Origin: an uncultured Candidatus Peregrinibacteria bacterium
GTDB taxonomy: Bacteria > Patescibacteriota > Gracilibacteria > Peribacterales > Peribacteraceae
Direction: 5' to 3'
Assembly (NCBI GenBank): GCA_903822115.1
Contig: CAIJNU010000047.1
Location: 1-28,532, forward strand
Length of the DNA stretch: 28,532 bases
Part shown: positions 1-6,501 of the stretch, piece after piece
Layout of the letters: every line of letters starts with the position of its first letter
Numbering within the stretch: position 1 is the first letter of the stretch
The notes under the pieces: generated by a model
Told to the model about the DNA's origin: nothing
Seen by the model: the letters and a program-made list of their open reading frames with translations, nothing else
Databases searched by the model: none
Translations under genes and position numbers: made by a program

Positions 1-416
1 CCCTTCTTCTTCCCCACACCCCGCACATTGAGGTAATCATCAACAGCGCCGAGCACACCGAATGCGAGCATGGTGAATAGCGGAAGGTAGACCTGTCCGC
101 GCTGGAGAAGGGAATTGTGTACGAGCCCAAGGAAAGCGAAAAGACGCGAGAGCAGCACGGTCAGAGCAATGGAGCCCCAGATGAGCACTCCGCCCATCGT
201 CGGCGTGCCGAACTTCTTCTCATGGAAGAGGCGAAAGATGGAAGGATCCCGACCGTCCACGGTCTCCACGCGTATCTGCTTTCCGAGACGATTGCGCTTG
301 AGGAAGCGCACGTACGTCGGCGTCAGTAAGAGCCCCATCGCGAAAGCGAGGAACGCATATCCGAGAATCGCAACGAGGGAGATTTCCGGCCTCACGTGAA
401 CCAGAACATCAGGCAT
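1..416 (-). CDS. mraY: Phospho-N-acetylmuramoyl-pentapeptide transferase, 3' part outside window
   Basis: MraY transfers phospho-MurNAc-pentapeptide from its UDP carrier to undecaprenyl phosphate, giving lipid I at the inner face of the membrane. Read on the minus strand from the ATG at 414-416, about 138 residues are visible before the window ends, so the C-terminal two thirds are missing. A hydrophobic N-terminal segment (about residues 13-30) is followed by HEKKFGTPTMGG, the family's first cytoplasmic motif, and by GAVDDYLNVRGVGKKKG, the Asp-Asp motif that binds Mg and substrate. These two motifs make the call nearly certain. The start lies 54 nt after the dnaB stop on the same strand, so the two may be co-transcribed. 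A GGAGG sits too far upstream (about 18 nt) to be a normal ribosome site. Confidence 0.93.
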   Translation of the reverse strand, partial: MPDVLVHVRPEISLVAILGYAFLAFAMGLLLTPTYVRFLKRNRLGKQIRVETVDGRDPSIFRLFHEKKFGTPTMGGVLIWGSIALTVLLSRLFAFLGLVHNSLLQRGQVYLPLFTMLAFGVLGAVDDYLNVRGVGKKK

Positions 417-470
417 GGAACGATGGTAGCGTACCTCCGGTCAGCCGAAAGGGAAATTACTTTGACGCGC

Positions 471-1850
471 TCAATCGTCCTTTGCCGAAGCCGAACTGTG
501 GGCTTTGTCGACGTCGTAGAAGCGCATCTGCTCCTTCTTGAAGAGGAGCTCAATACGGCCGGTGGGGCCGTTGCGGTGTTTGCGGATGTAGAGGTCCGTC
601 ATGCCCGGACGATCGCTGTCCTCCTCATAATAATCTTCGCGATACATCATGAGCACGATGTCGGCATCCTGCTCGATCGAACCGGAGTCGCGCAAATCCG
701 AGAGCTGCGGAATATTGCCGGGACGCGTCTCGACGGCGCGCGAGAGCTGGGAAAGGGCGAGGATAGGCACATGGAGCTCACGGCCAATCTGCTTGAGCGA
801 ACGCGAAATTTCGGAGATCTCCTGTACGCGATTTCCGGCGTAGCTGCTGTTACCAGTACTCATGAGCTGGAGATAGTCGATGATGAGAAGATCGAGTCCA
901 TGCTCCATCTGCAACCTCCTCGCCTTCGCACGAAGCTCCGGCATGGAAGAAGCCACTGAGTCATCAATGAAAATATTCGCCTTGTTCAACTCGTCCATGA
1001 TCGGCCCCATGTTCTGGAAGTCAGAGTCATCGAGCTTCCCACGCTGAAGCTTCCATGAATCCACACCGAGCATCGACGCGAAGAGGCGATCGACGAGTTG
1101 CTCCTTGCTCATTTCCAGAGAAAAGATCCCGACGGTCTTGTGGAAACGAATGGCGGCGTTCTGCGCGATGTTGAGCGCCAAACTTGTTTTTCCCATGCTA
1201 GGGCGAGCGGCAACGACGACGAGATCGGAGGGCTGCAATCCGGAGAGCTTCAGATCGAGACCAGCAAACCCCGTCGGAACTCCCTTCACGAAGCTGTCAT
1301 CCTTCGCCTCGTGCAGCTCAGCAAATTTCTCGTAGCGCGCATCGAGCACGGAGCGAATATGCACGAACTTGTCCTTCATGAAGGTGTTCGTGACGTCAAA
1401 GATCGTACGCTCCACCTGATCGAGAAGCTCTGCCACCGGCTTTTCCACCTCATACCCAAATCCGATGATCTTCTGACCCGCCTCGATAATGCGTCGGTGA
1501 ACGGACTTCGTCTTTACGATCTGTGCATACTGATAGATGTGAGACGACGTCGGCACACCCATGGCGAGATCGGCAAGAAACGCGCTTCCACCGACATCCT
1601 GAATCTTCTTGTTATCCGAAAGCTTAGTCGACACGGTCACGAAGTCAATGGCCTCATGCTCGGCGAAGAGCTGAGCGATCGCCGCATAAACCATGCGATA
1701 CGTCGGATCGTAAAAGTCTTCGGGAACGAGGAGATCCGACACTTTGACAATCGCTTCGGGGTCGAGAAGAAGTGCTCCGAGCACGGTACGCTCCGCGTCC
1801 GTCGCGTGCGGCTGCGTCTGTAGAATCGATGTTGGAGTGGGGGGTGGCAT
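471..1850 (-). CDS. dnaB: Replicative DNA helicase DnaB
   Basis: DnaB is the hexameric 5'-3' helicase that unwinds DNA at the replication fork. The 459-aa product has the normal family length and no intein. The N-terminal helical domain (about residues 12-120) opens with HATDAERTVLGALLLDPEA. The RecA-like motor follows: Walker A in ARPSMGKTS (about 215-223), the GIFSLEMSKEQL motif (241-252), Walker B in LLIIDYLQLMS (321-331), and the SQLSRAVE and LSDLRDSGSIEQDAD motifs (367-397) that carry the arginine finger region. The ATG at 1850 has an AGGAGG upstream, but 22 nt away, and no ATG, GTG or TTG lies between. The gene follows recA on the same strand after 256 nt and precedes mraY. Confidence 0.97.
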   Translation of the reverse strand: MPPPTPTSILQTQPHATDAERTVLGALLLDPEAIVKVSDLLVPEDFYDPTYRMVYAAIAQLFAEHEAIDFVTVSTKLSDNKKIQDVGGSAFLADLAMGVPTSSHIYQYAQIVKTKSVHRRIIEAGQKIIGFGYEVEKPVAELLDQVERTIFDVTNTFMKDKFVHIRSVLDARYEKFAELHEAKDDSFVKGVPTGFAGLDLKLSGLQPSDLVVVAARPSMGKTSLALNIAQNAAIRFHKTVGIFSLEMSKEQLVDRLFASMLGVDSWKLQRGKLDDSDFQNMGPIMDELNKANIFIDDSVASSMPELRAKARRLQMEHGLDLLIIDYLQLMSTGNSSYAGNRVQEISEISRSLKQIGRELHVPILALSQLSRAVETRPGNIPQLSDLRDSGSIEQDADIVLMMYREDYYEEDSDRPGMTDLYIRKHRNGPTGRIELLFKKEQMRFYDVDKAHSSASAKDD

Positions 1851-1897
1851 GAGCGTCAGGGCCGGGAAAGAACCTCCTATTCTCCTTGAGGGGCGGA

Positions 1898-1925
1898 ATT
1901 GTACGTCGGCCCCCTTCCTCCGTAA
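1898..1925 (-). promoter_or_regulatory. Possible dnaB promoter
   Basis: On the minus strand TTACGG and TACAAT are separated by 16 nt. The -10 matches the consensus at five of six positions; the -35 is weak. Transcription would start near 1891 and give a leader of about 40 nt containing AGGAGG at 1873-1878. The rest of the 1851-2106 gap holds only the dyad after recA. Confidence 0.35.
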
Positions 1926-2045
1926 CGCGATACGACTGGCTAGAACACGAATTCCTTTTCTCCATGCATGTGACTGTAATGTGCAGCCTCGGTGGAAAAA
2001 GATTTTTGGCTTCCATAAGCCATTAAGAACAATTTATGACAAATC

Positions 2046-2087
2046 GAGAAGAAGGATCGACCATGCGATCCTCAAGATATTCTTCTC
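2046..2087 (-). terminator. Nested inverted repeat after recA, probable terminator
   Basis: An inner stem GGATCG/CGATCC with a 6-nt loop is flanked by outer arms GAGAAGAA and TTCTTCTC, with an 8-nt bulge on one side. It starts 20 nt after the recA stop on the recA strand and is followed by a pyrimidine-rich stretch but no clean T-run. It is therefore an imperfect intrinsic terminator at best. Confidence 0.4.
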
Positions 2088-2106
2088 TTAAAAACTACTG
2101 GACGAA

Positions 2107-3249
2107 TCAAATTCCCGCCGCTGCGCGAATCTCCACCTCCAATTTATCCATTATCTTCGGGTTCTGAATGAGGAAAAGGCGTGCGGACTCCCGCCCCTGG
2201 CCGAGTGTCTCCTCGCCGTAGCGGTAGTACGTGCCCGATCGGTCGAGAACGGAGTACTTCACTCCAAGATCAAGGAGCTCCCCGGCCCTTGAGATGCCCG
2301 TTGCGTAGAGAATTTCGAATTCCGCAATTCGGAAGGGCGGTGCAACTTTATTCTTCACCACCTTCACACGCGTGCGGTTCCCGACAATTTCCTGACCATC
2401 CTTCGTCTCAATTTCCCCCTTCCCAATTTTCTCGAGCACCTTATCGATGCGACGTACGTCGAGGCGCAGGGAAGCATAGAACTTCAGAGCCGTGCCTCCC
2501 GTCGTCGTCTCGGGATTGCCAAACATAATGCCGATCTTCATGCGCAGCTGGTTGATGAAGATCACCGAGCAGTTCGTCTTGGAGACGATGGAGGTAAGCT
2601 TACGAAGCGCCTGACTCATGAGGCGAGCCTGAAGCCCCATGTGCGAATCACCCATCATTCCTTCGATCTCCGCACGCGGAGTGAGCGCGGCAACGGAGTC
2701 GATGACAACGACGTCGATTCCCGCCGAACGCACGAGCGTCTCGCAAATCTCCAGAGCCTGCTCTCCGTCATCCGGCTGCGATACGAGCAATTGATCGACA
2801 TCCACGCCAATCTTCTTGGCGTAATTAATATCGAGTGCGTGCTCCGCATCAATAAACGCAGCCCTCCCGCCCTTCTTCTGCACCTGCGAAATGCAGTGAA
2901 GTGCGAGTGTGGTCTTGCCCGAAGATTCTGGTCCATATATCTCTATGATCCTGCCGAGCGGAACACCTCCACCCAGCGCAATGTCGAGCGAAAGCGATCC
3001 GGAACTCACGCGCGCAATCTGCGTGAGGGGCACTTCTCCCATCTGCATAATGGCACCGTCTCCATACTTCTTCTTGATCTCGGTAAGCGCGGCTTTCACG
3101 GAATCAAATTTAATGGATGCGCTGTCCTGCTTTGCAGGAGCTTTCGCCTTCGTCGATGGATCCATAACGGGAGTGGGGGAGTGAGACTTCGCCATGATAG
3201 GAGAGGGGGGAGAAGAGAGGAAGAATGGGATGATCGTTCCGATTGCCAT
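2107..3249 (-). CDS. recA: Recombinase RecA
   Basis: RecA forms filaments on single-stranded DNA, catalyses strand exchange and, where LexA exists, triggers its cleavage. Diagnostic motifs are Walker A GPESSGKTT (about residues 106-114), the VVIDSVAALTPRAEIEG Walker B region (181-197), the MGDSHMGLQARLMSQALRKL segment (199-218) and the L2 loop region FGNPETTTGGTALKFYASLR (243-262). No intein is present. The start is uncertain. The first ATG of the predicted transcript (3249) gives an odd hydrophobic lead MAIGTIIPFFLSSPPSPI, while the second in-frame ATG (3195, MAKSHSPTP) gives a more usual 362 aa. Neither has a good Shine-Dalgarno; 3249 has only GGA nine nt upstream. A strong promoter and two dyad operators lie upstream. 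Confidence 0.96.
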   Translation of the reverse strand: MAIGTIIPFFLSSPPSPIMAKSHSPTPVMDPSTKAKAPAKQDSASIKFDSVKAALTEIKKKYGDGAIMQMGEVPLTQIARVSSGSLSLDIALGGGVPLGRIIEIYGPESSGKTTLALHCISQVQKKGGRAAFIDAEHALDINYAKKIGVDVDQLLVSQPDDGEQALEICETLVRSAGIDVVVIDSVAALTPRAEIEGMMGDSHMGLQARLMSQALRKLTSIVSKTNCSVIFINQLRMKIGIMFGNPETTTGGTALKFYASLRLDVRRIDKVLEKIGKGEIETKDGQEIVGNRTRVKVVKNKVAPPFRIAEFEILYATGISRAGELLDLGVKYSVLDRSGTYYRYGEETLGQGRESARLFLIQNPKIMDKLEVEIRAAAGI

Positions 3250-3309
3250 TCGTCTATTTCCGTCGGCACTGCAGCAAATGTGTGATCTGCTTGTGAGAGG
3301 AACAGCGAG

Positions 3310-3325
3310 GTGTAAGAACGTACAC
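3310..3325 (-). promoter_or_regulatory. Dyad operator 1 at the recA transcription start
   Basis: The minus strand reads GTGTACGTTCTTACAC, a perfect GTGTA/TACAC dyad with a 6-nt centre. It lies immediately downstream of the recA -10 (3328-3333) and so covers the predicted transcription start. A protein bound here would block initiation. A nearly identical site lies at 3391-3406. Confidence 0.6.
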
Positions 3326-3327
3326 TC

Positions 3328-3355
3328 ATCATATTCAAAGAAATGCTTACGTCAA
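3328..3355 (-). promoter_or_regulatory. recA promoter
   Basis: On the minus strand TTGACG (3350-3355) and TATGAT (3328-3333) are separated by 16 nt; each hexamer matches the sigma-70 consensus at five of six positions. The predicted start near 3321 gives a leader of about 70 nt to the first ATG. Confidence 0.75.
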
Positions 3356-3390
3356 AAAATAGCACTTGCCTCAGGCTTTCCTCGATGGTG

Positions 3391-3406
3391 GTGTAATATC
3401 GTACAC
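3391..3406 (-). promoter_or_regulatory. Dyad operator 2 upstream of the recA promoter
   Basis: The minus strand reads GTGTACGATATTACAC, identical to operator 1 at 14 of 16 positions with all ten dyad positions kept. It lies 35 nt upstream of the -35, directly after the lipoprotein stop codon. The two sites are 81 nt apart start to start, close to eight helical turns, which would suit looping. Confidence 0.5.
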
Positions 3407-3407
3407 C

Positions 3408-4313
3408 TCAGTACCCCTGGCAGTGTCCGACGTTCGCTTGGACATCCGTGATATTGCAGTAGAGCCCTTTGGGACAGAGCACTCCCGCAGGTCCGCCACA
3501 CGGCATACCCACACCCGATCCCGTGAGCGGCGGGAGACCGGAACTGACAGAAGAGGAATTGGAGGACGAAGAAGAGGAGACCGAGTCGCCGAGGAATTTG
3601 ATGGAACGCAGGATGTCATCCTTGAGTCCCGTCCAAGCCTTGGCCGACATGTTGCGATCGGTAGCAGGTGAGAAGATAAGAGTGAGGACATCGGCCGTGG
3701 GATCGGTGAGAGCCGGGCGCAGATCGATCTCCGCGCGCTCTTCTCCCGAGTCCGCTTTCACCGTCCTCAGAATGTCATGGAGTCCAAGCGTCTCATGAAT
3801 GGTTTGGAGGGATGAGTCCGTCGCTTGAGTGAGGCGATCTTCGCCTTCGAGGAAAAGCATGAGCGTGGGAGTGGCTGCGCCCGATGCCGTGAACTGTGCC
3901 GTCTGCCCCGAGACCTTCCCGAGCCAATCATTCGGCGTATCGATGGTGATCCCGAGGGGAGGAATACTCCATGTGCGAGAAACGGTCGCCGGCCCACCAT
4001 CAATCTTCGACACCACGAGTACGGGAATGTCGGAGGGGTCGGTGTTGGGCTCCACCACGCCTTCCAGCTGCACCTCACGATCCTCGTAACGCTGCAGATT
4101 CACGACGGAACTCTCGAGATAGTAGAGCGTCGTACCATTCTGATCGAGAATGTGCGTGCCGCGCCTGACCGCGGAGATTTCCGTCGCCTTCACGGTGCCC
4201 GTCAGCTTCTGGATGCCGGTAGGAATTTCGCGCGGCGTACGCTGCCAGCATCCCACCGCCAGGAGAGGCAGGAGTAAGAAAACACCGACGACAAGGACGC
4301 GCCGAACTCGCAC
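3408..4313 (-). CDS. Predicted lipoprotein with C-terminal cysteine cluster
   Basis: I do not recognise the family. The 301-aa product starts at a GTG and has a lipoprotein signal: basic MRVRR, a hydrophobic core and the lipobox LAVGC (Cys22), so it should be anchored on the outer face of the membrane. Residues about 35-110 include GTVKATEIS and REVQLEGVVEP and look like a small beta domain; this is inference. A second block (about 118-240) contains TWSIPPLGITIDTPNDW and resembles globular lipoprotein domains. A serine linker (about 245-258) leads to a C-terminal tail with four cysteines (CGGPAGVLC, LYC, HC). TATACT lies 6 nt before the GTG with no ribosome site, suggesting a leaderless mRNA. 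It sits between the HARE-HTH gene and recA, all on one strand. Confidence 0.75.
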   Translation of the reverse strand: MRVRRVLVVGVFLLLPLLAVGCWQRTPREIPTGIQKLTGTVKATEISAVRRGTHILDQNGTTLYYLESSVVNLQRYEDREVQLEGVVEPNTDPSDIPVLVVSKIDGGPATVSRTWSIPPLGITIDTPNDWLGKVSGQTAQFTASGAATPTLMLFLEGEDRLTQATDSSLQTIHETLGLHDILRTVKADSGEERAEIDLRPALTDPTADVLTLIFSPATDRNMSAKAWTGLKDDILRSIKFLGDSVSSSSSSNSSSVSSGLPPLTGSGVGMPCGGPAGVLCPKGLYCNITDVQANVGHCQGY

Positions 4314-4319
4314 GGAGAG

Positions 4320-4325
4320 AGTATA
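4320..4325 (-). promoter_or_regulatory. -10 element of the lipoprotein gene
   Basis: TATACT on the minus strand ends 6 nt before the GTG start. No convincing -35 is visible. The spacing implies transcription starting at or next to the start codon. Confidence 0.45.
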
Positions 4326-4350
4326 TCGCGAAATCGTCGAAAGGGAAAAC

Positions 4351-5463
4351 TCAAGCGCCCTTCTTGGCTGAGTCGAACGCGTAGACCGCGCGACCGACGC
4401 GGGTGAAGTACGGCATCTTCTGGAGATTCAGGGAGATGGTACCCACCTTCACCGTGCGCTGCTTGGCGACCTCGATGATGATCTCCTTCTTACTCAGAGG
4501 ACCCTTCTCCTGGAGAATCTTCTCGATGACGTCAGCCACTGTCCCAGGCTCATAGCCCCACTCGCGAAGCGCATAGAGGCCGCGTCCGACGAGGACGAAT
4601 TGCGGGTAGCGGATGAGCTCGTTATGCACCGCCTGCACCGTGACGTTCTTGTGATCGAAGTGCGCCTCGCGGATGCGATTGGCGATGTCCATGAAATGAA
4701 GGGGCTTGCCCGTCTTCTTCAGGATGATTTCGACCTTGTCGCGAATCGAACGCGGGCGGACGAATCTCCACTCCGTCAGTCCCCAGCCTTCGTCGATGGC
4801 GCGAAGCCGCTCGTCGATCTTCAGGCAGCTGCGGATGAGTTCCGCGCTCGGCACGCGATCGGTAAAGAGGTGAAGCGCCTGGATGGCGGAAACGATTTCC
4901 TCTTCGCGCATGCAGGACTTTCTCTTCTTGAGGATCTTCACGATGTTATCAACGATGAGGGAGATATCCTCCGCGGGGAGCGACGAAAGTCTCCAGAATG
5001 GCACGAAGGAATTCGTCCGTCCCGTCGAACTCATCTCCTGATCGATGGAGAAGGAGAGACGCAACACCGCGCCGTCCGCAGTTGCGCTTCCCGCGATTCG
5101 CTTAAGCACGAGCGAGATTATCTCGTCCTCGGTCATGACACCGCCGTGCTGACGAAGCGTGTTCTTGGCAACATCGTTCACCTCGTCCAAACGCGTCGTA
5201 CGCACGGTTCTCTTGAGCTTATTGAGGGCGATGCTCTCGATCTGACGAATACGCTCCCGCGTCACTTTGAACTGCTTCCCAATCTTCTCGAGCGTCTGTT
5301 TCGGCTGTCCGAGGAGCGCGAAACGCTTCTTGATGACAGTCACTTCCTTCTCCGTGAGCACCATGAACAAATTCTTCAGGAGATCCTGAAGGCTCACAGA
5401 GAGCTGTGAGTTTTGCGCCTGTGTCTGCGAAGAAACCGATGTAGAAGTGGCGGAAGTGGTCAT
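4351..5463 (-). CDS. Sigma-70 region 4 / HARE-HTH fusion protein
   Basis: The 370-aa protein combines DNA-binding modules of the transcription apparatus. Residues about 33-88 match sigma-70 region 4: LTEKEVTVIKKRFALLG, then TLEKIGKQFKVTRERIRQIE, the helix-turn-helix that reads the -35 element in true sigma factors. No region 2 or 3 is present, so it cannot open a promoter as a classical sigma factor. Residues about 238-302 resemble a HARE-HTH domain (RDKVEIILKKTGKPLHFMDIA ... GRGLYALREWG), as in the RNA polymerase delta subunit. A similar winged-helix unit follows at about 308-363. The first 30 residues are a low-complexity Ser/Thr/Gln tail. The start lacks a Shine-Dalgarno. A role as an RNA polymerase accessory factor or regulator is inference from the domains. 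Confidence 0.8.
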   Translation of the reverse strand: MTTSATSTSVSSQTQAQNSQLSVSLQDLLKNLFMVLTEKEVTVIKKRFALLGQPKQTLEKIGKQFKVTRERIRQIESIALNKLKRTVRTTRLDEVNDVAKNTLRQHGGVMTEDEIISLVLKRIAGSATADGAVLRLSFSIDQEMSSTGRTNSFVPFWRLSSLPAEDISLIVDNIVKILKKRKSCMREEEIVSAIQALHLFTDRVPSAELIRSCLKIDERLRAIDEGWGLTEWRFVRPRSIRDKVEIILKKTGKPLHFMDIANRIREAHFDHKNVTVQAVHNELIRYPQFVLVGRGLYALREWGYEPGTVADVIEKILQEKGPLSKKEIIIEVAKQRTVKVGTISLNLQKMPYFTRVGRAVYAFDSAKKGA

Positions 5464-5636
5464 GCAGGGCGGGGGAAATAAAACAACCCTCGTTTTACCA
5501 GATAATTGACAGAAGCAAAAGATCCTCGGTGCATTGGGATAGACGTGTCTTCACAGATATTCTTCCCTGTTCGATTGTGAAGAAACATGGCCATGCAATG
5601 CATACAAATAGAATAATACTATCTATTATCTCTATG

Positions 5637-6032
5637 TCAATAGCTCGCAAAAATACTCAAAATCGCACAGGCTGCAGCCGCATCGCCATCCGTATTCTTT
5701 GAAGAAATTCTGGCTTCGATAGGGGATAGCATTGATTGTTTCGTTGTGTATCGCTCATCGAGAAATGTCACTTTGAAGCCTTCATGAATGAGGCGATCTG
5801 CGACCTCACGAACATAGTGTGCCTGTTCACCCTCTTTACCCGAAGGCAGCAGCGGCAATCCCACAATAATTTTCGCAATGTCCCTCGATCGAGAAACCGC
5901 CGCGACTTGTGTGACGAGCTCCGTCTCGGATGTGTGATGAAGCGTATCGAGGGGCAGAGGAATGCCCGTCTCCTCGTCGAGGAACGCAACACCCGTCCGT
6001 CTCTTGCCGATATCGAGCGCGAGGTAACGCAT
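5637..6032 (-). CDS. ruvX: Putative pre-16S rRNA nuclease / Holliday junction resolvase RuvX (YqgF)
   Basis: The YqgF/RuvX family has an RNase H fold and acts in 16S rRNA 5'-end maturation or Holliday junction resolution. The ATG at 6030-6032 gives 131 aa beginning MRYLALDIGKRRTGVA, which places the first catalytic Asp where the family has it. Further motifs are KIIVGLPLLPSGKEG, the LDERYTT segment with the catalytic Glu, and DGDAAAACAIL with the last acidic residue near the C-terminus. The frame stays open upstream to 6122, but those 30 residues are not family-like and run into the repeat element at 6087-6176, so I reject the longer start. It follows rpsT on the same strand with the two-hairpin element between them. 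Confidence 0.88.
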   Translation of the reverse strand: MRYLALDIGKRRTGVAFLDEETGIPLPLDTLHHTSETELVTQVAAVSRSRDIAKIIVGLPLLPSGKEGEQAHYVREVADRLIHEGFKVTFLDERYTTKQSMLSPIEARISSKNTDGDAAAACAILSIFASY

Positions 6033-6086
6033 GTATGCATCGTACTTCAAGAGAAGGAATTCTTGAATGCAAATCAAACCTTCCGA

Positions 6087-6176
6087 AGGCGCGGGTCTCG
6101 TGGGTCCCGCGCCTGAGGACACCGCATAGGGAAAAGAGAGCTCGTGAGAGAAAAACCGTAGGTTTGTCTCTCACGC
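6087..6176 (-). repeat. Two-hairpin repeated element, copy 1 (after rpsT)
   Basis: On the minus strand the element runs from the last rpsT codon to about 55 nt before ruvX. Hairpin A (6143-6175) is followed by a CTCTCTTTTCCCTA tract and then hairpin B (6087-6114) with stem AGGCGCGGG/CCCGCGCCT and a 10-nt loop. The same order and nearly the same sequence occur on the plus strand at 21113-21227. Both copies lie sense to and just after the upstream gene. Confidence 0.75.
6143..6175 (-). terminator. rpsT terminator hairpin overlapping its stop codon
   Basis: CGTGAGAG pairs with CTCTCACG, extended inward by ACAAACC against GGTTTTT with one C/T mismatch, closing on a 3-nt TAC loop. The stem begins in the last sense codon and contains the TGA stop (6171-6173). 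A CTCTCTTTTCCC tract follows. Confidence 0.65.
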
Positions 6177-6431
6177 ATTCTTCACCATCTTGCTCAACCT
6201 CGACTTCCTGTGCGCTGCGTTGTTGCGATGAATGAGATTCCTCTTGGCGGCGAGGTCGATCGTCTTGAATACCTGAGGCAGGATCGCGAGCGCATCGGAT
6301 TTCTTCCCCTCTTTCACCAGATCCATGAACTTGCGGCTCATGGTCTTCAGCTTCGTGCGGTAGGGCAGACGAAGCTTCCTTCTCTTTTCACTCTGCCGGA
6401 CGCTCTTGATGGCGGATTTCGTGATAGGCAT
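6171..6431 (-). CDS. rpsT: 30S ribosomal protein S20
   Basis: S20 binds 16S rRNA and helps 30S assembly. The 86-aa product has the normal length and is strongly basic. It begins MPITKSAIKSVRQSEKRR, close to the typical S20 N-terminus, has the KTIDLAAKRNLIHRNNAAHRKSRL segment near its end and finishes KMVKNA. The start is fixed by a clear promoter whose -10 ends only 9 nt before the ATG, leaving essentially no 5' leader, and no Shine-Dalgarno is present. It lies downstream of the large unknown operon on the same strand but with its own promoter. A hairpin terminator overlaps the stop codon. Confidence 0.96.
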   Translation of the reverse strand: MPITKSAIKSVRQSEKRRKLRLPYRTKLKTMSRKFMDLVKEGKKSDALAILPQVFKTIDLAAKRNLIHRNNAAHRKSRLSKMVKNA

Positions 6432-6440
6432 GACCGGCCT

Positions 6441-6469
6441 ACCATAAAGAAAGAGCTACGGAGGGTCAA
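6441..6469 (-). promoter_or_regulatory. rpsT promoter (leaderless arrangement)
   Basis: TTGACC (6464-6469), a 17-nt spacer and TATGGT (6441-6446) on the minus strand. The -10 ends 9 nt before the ATG, so the predicted transcript starts within about 0-4 nt of the start codon. Confidence 0.7.
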
Positions 6470-6501
6470 GGAGAAGGTTAATATCTGGAATGGCTACGTC
6501 A

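Noticed and set aside
5464..5636. Gap between the HARE-HTH gene and ruvX, including a 7-bp inverted repeat CTTCACA/TGTGAAG (5549-5582)
   Set aside because: The loop is 20 nt, the stem is short and there is no T-run. I see no RNA gene, small ORF or convincing promoter here.
6033..6122. A 30-residue N-terminal extension of RuvX
   Set aside because: It reads into hairpin B of the repeated element, and the family's catalytic Asp sits at the usual distance from the ATG at 6032.
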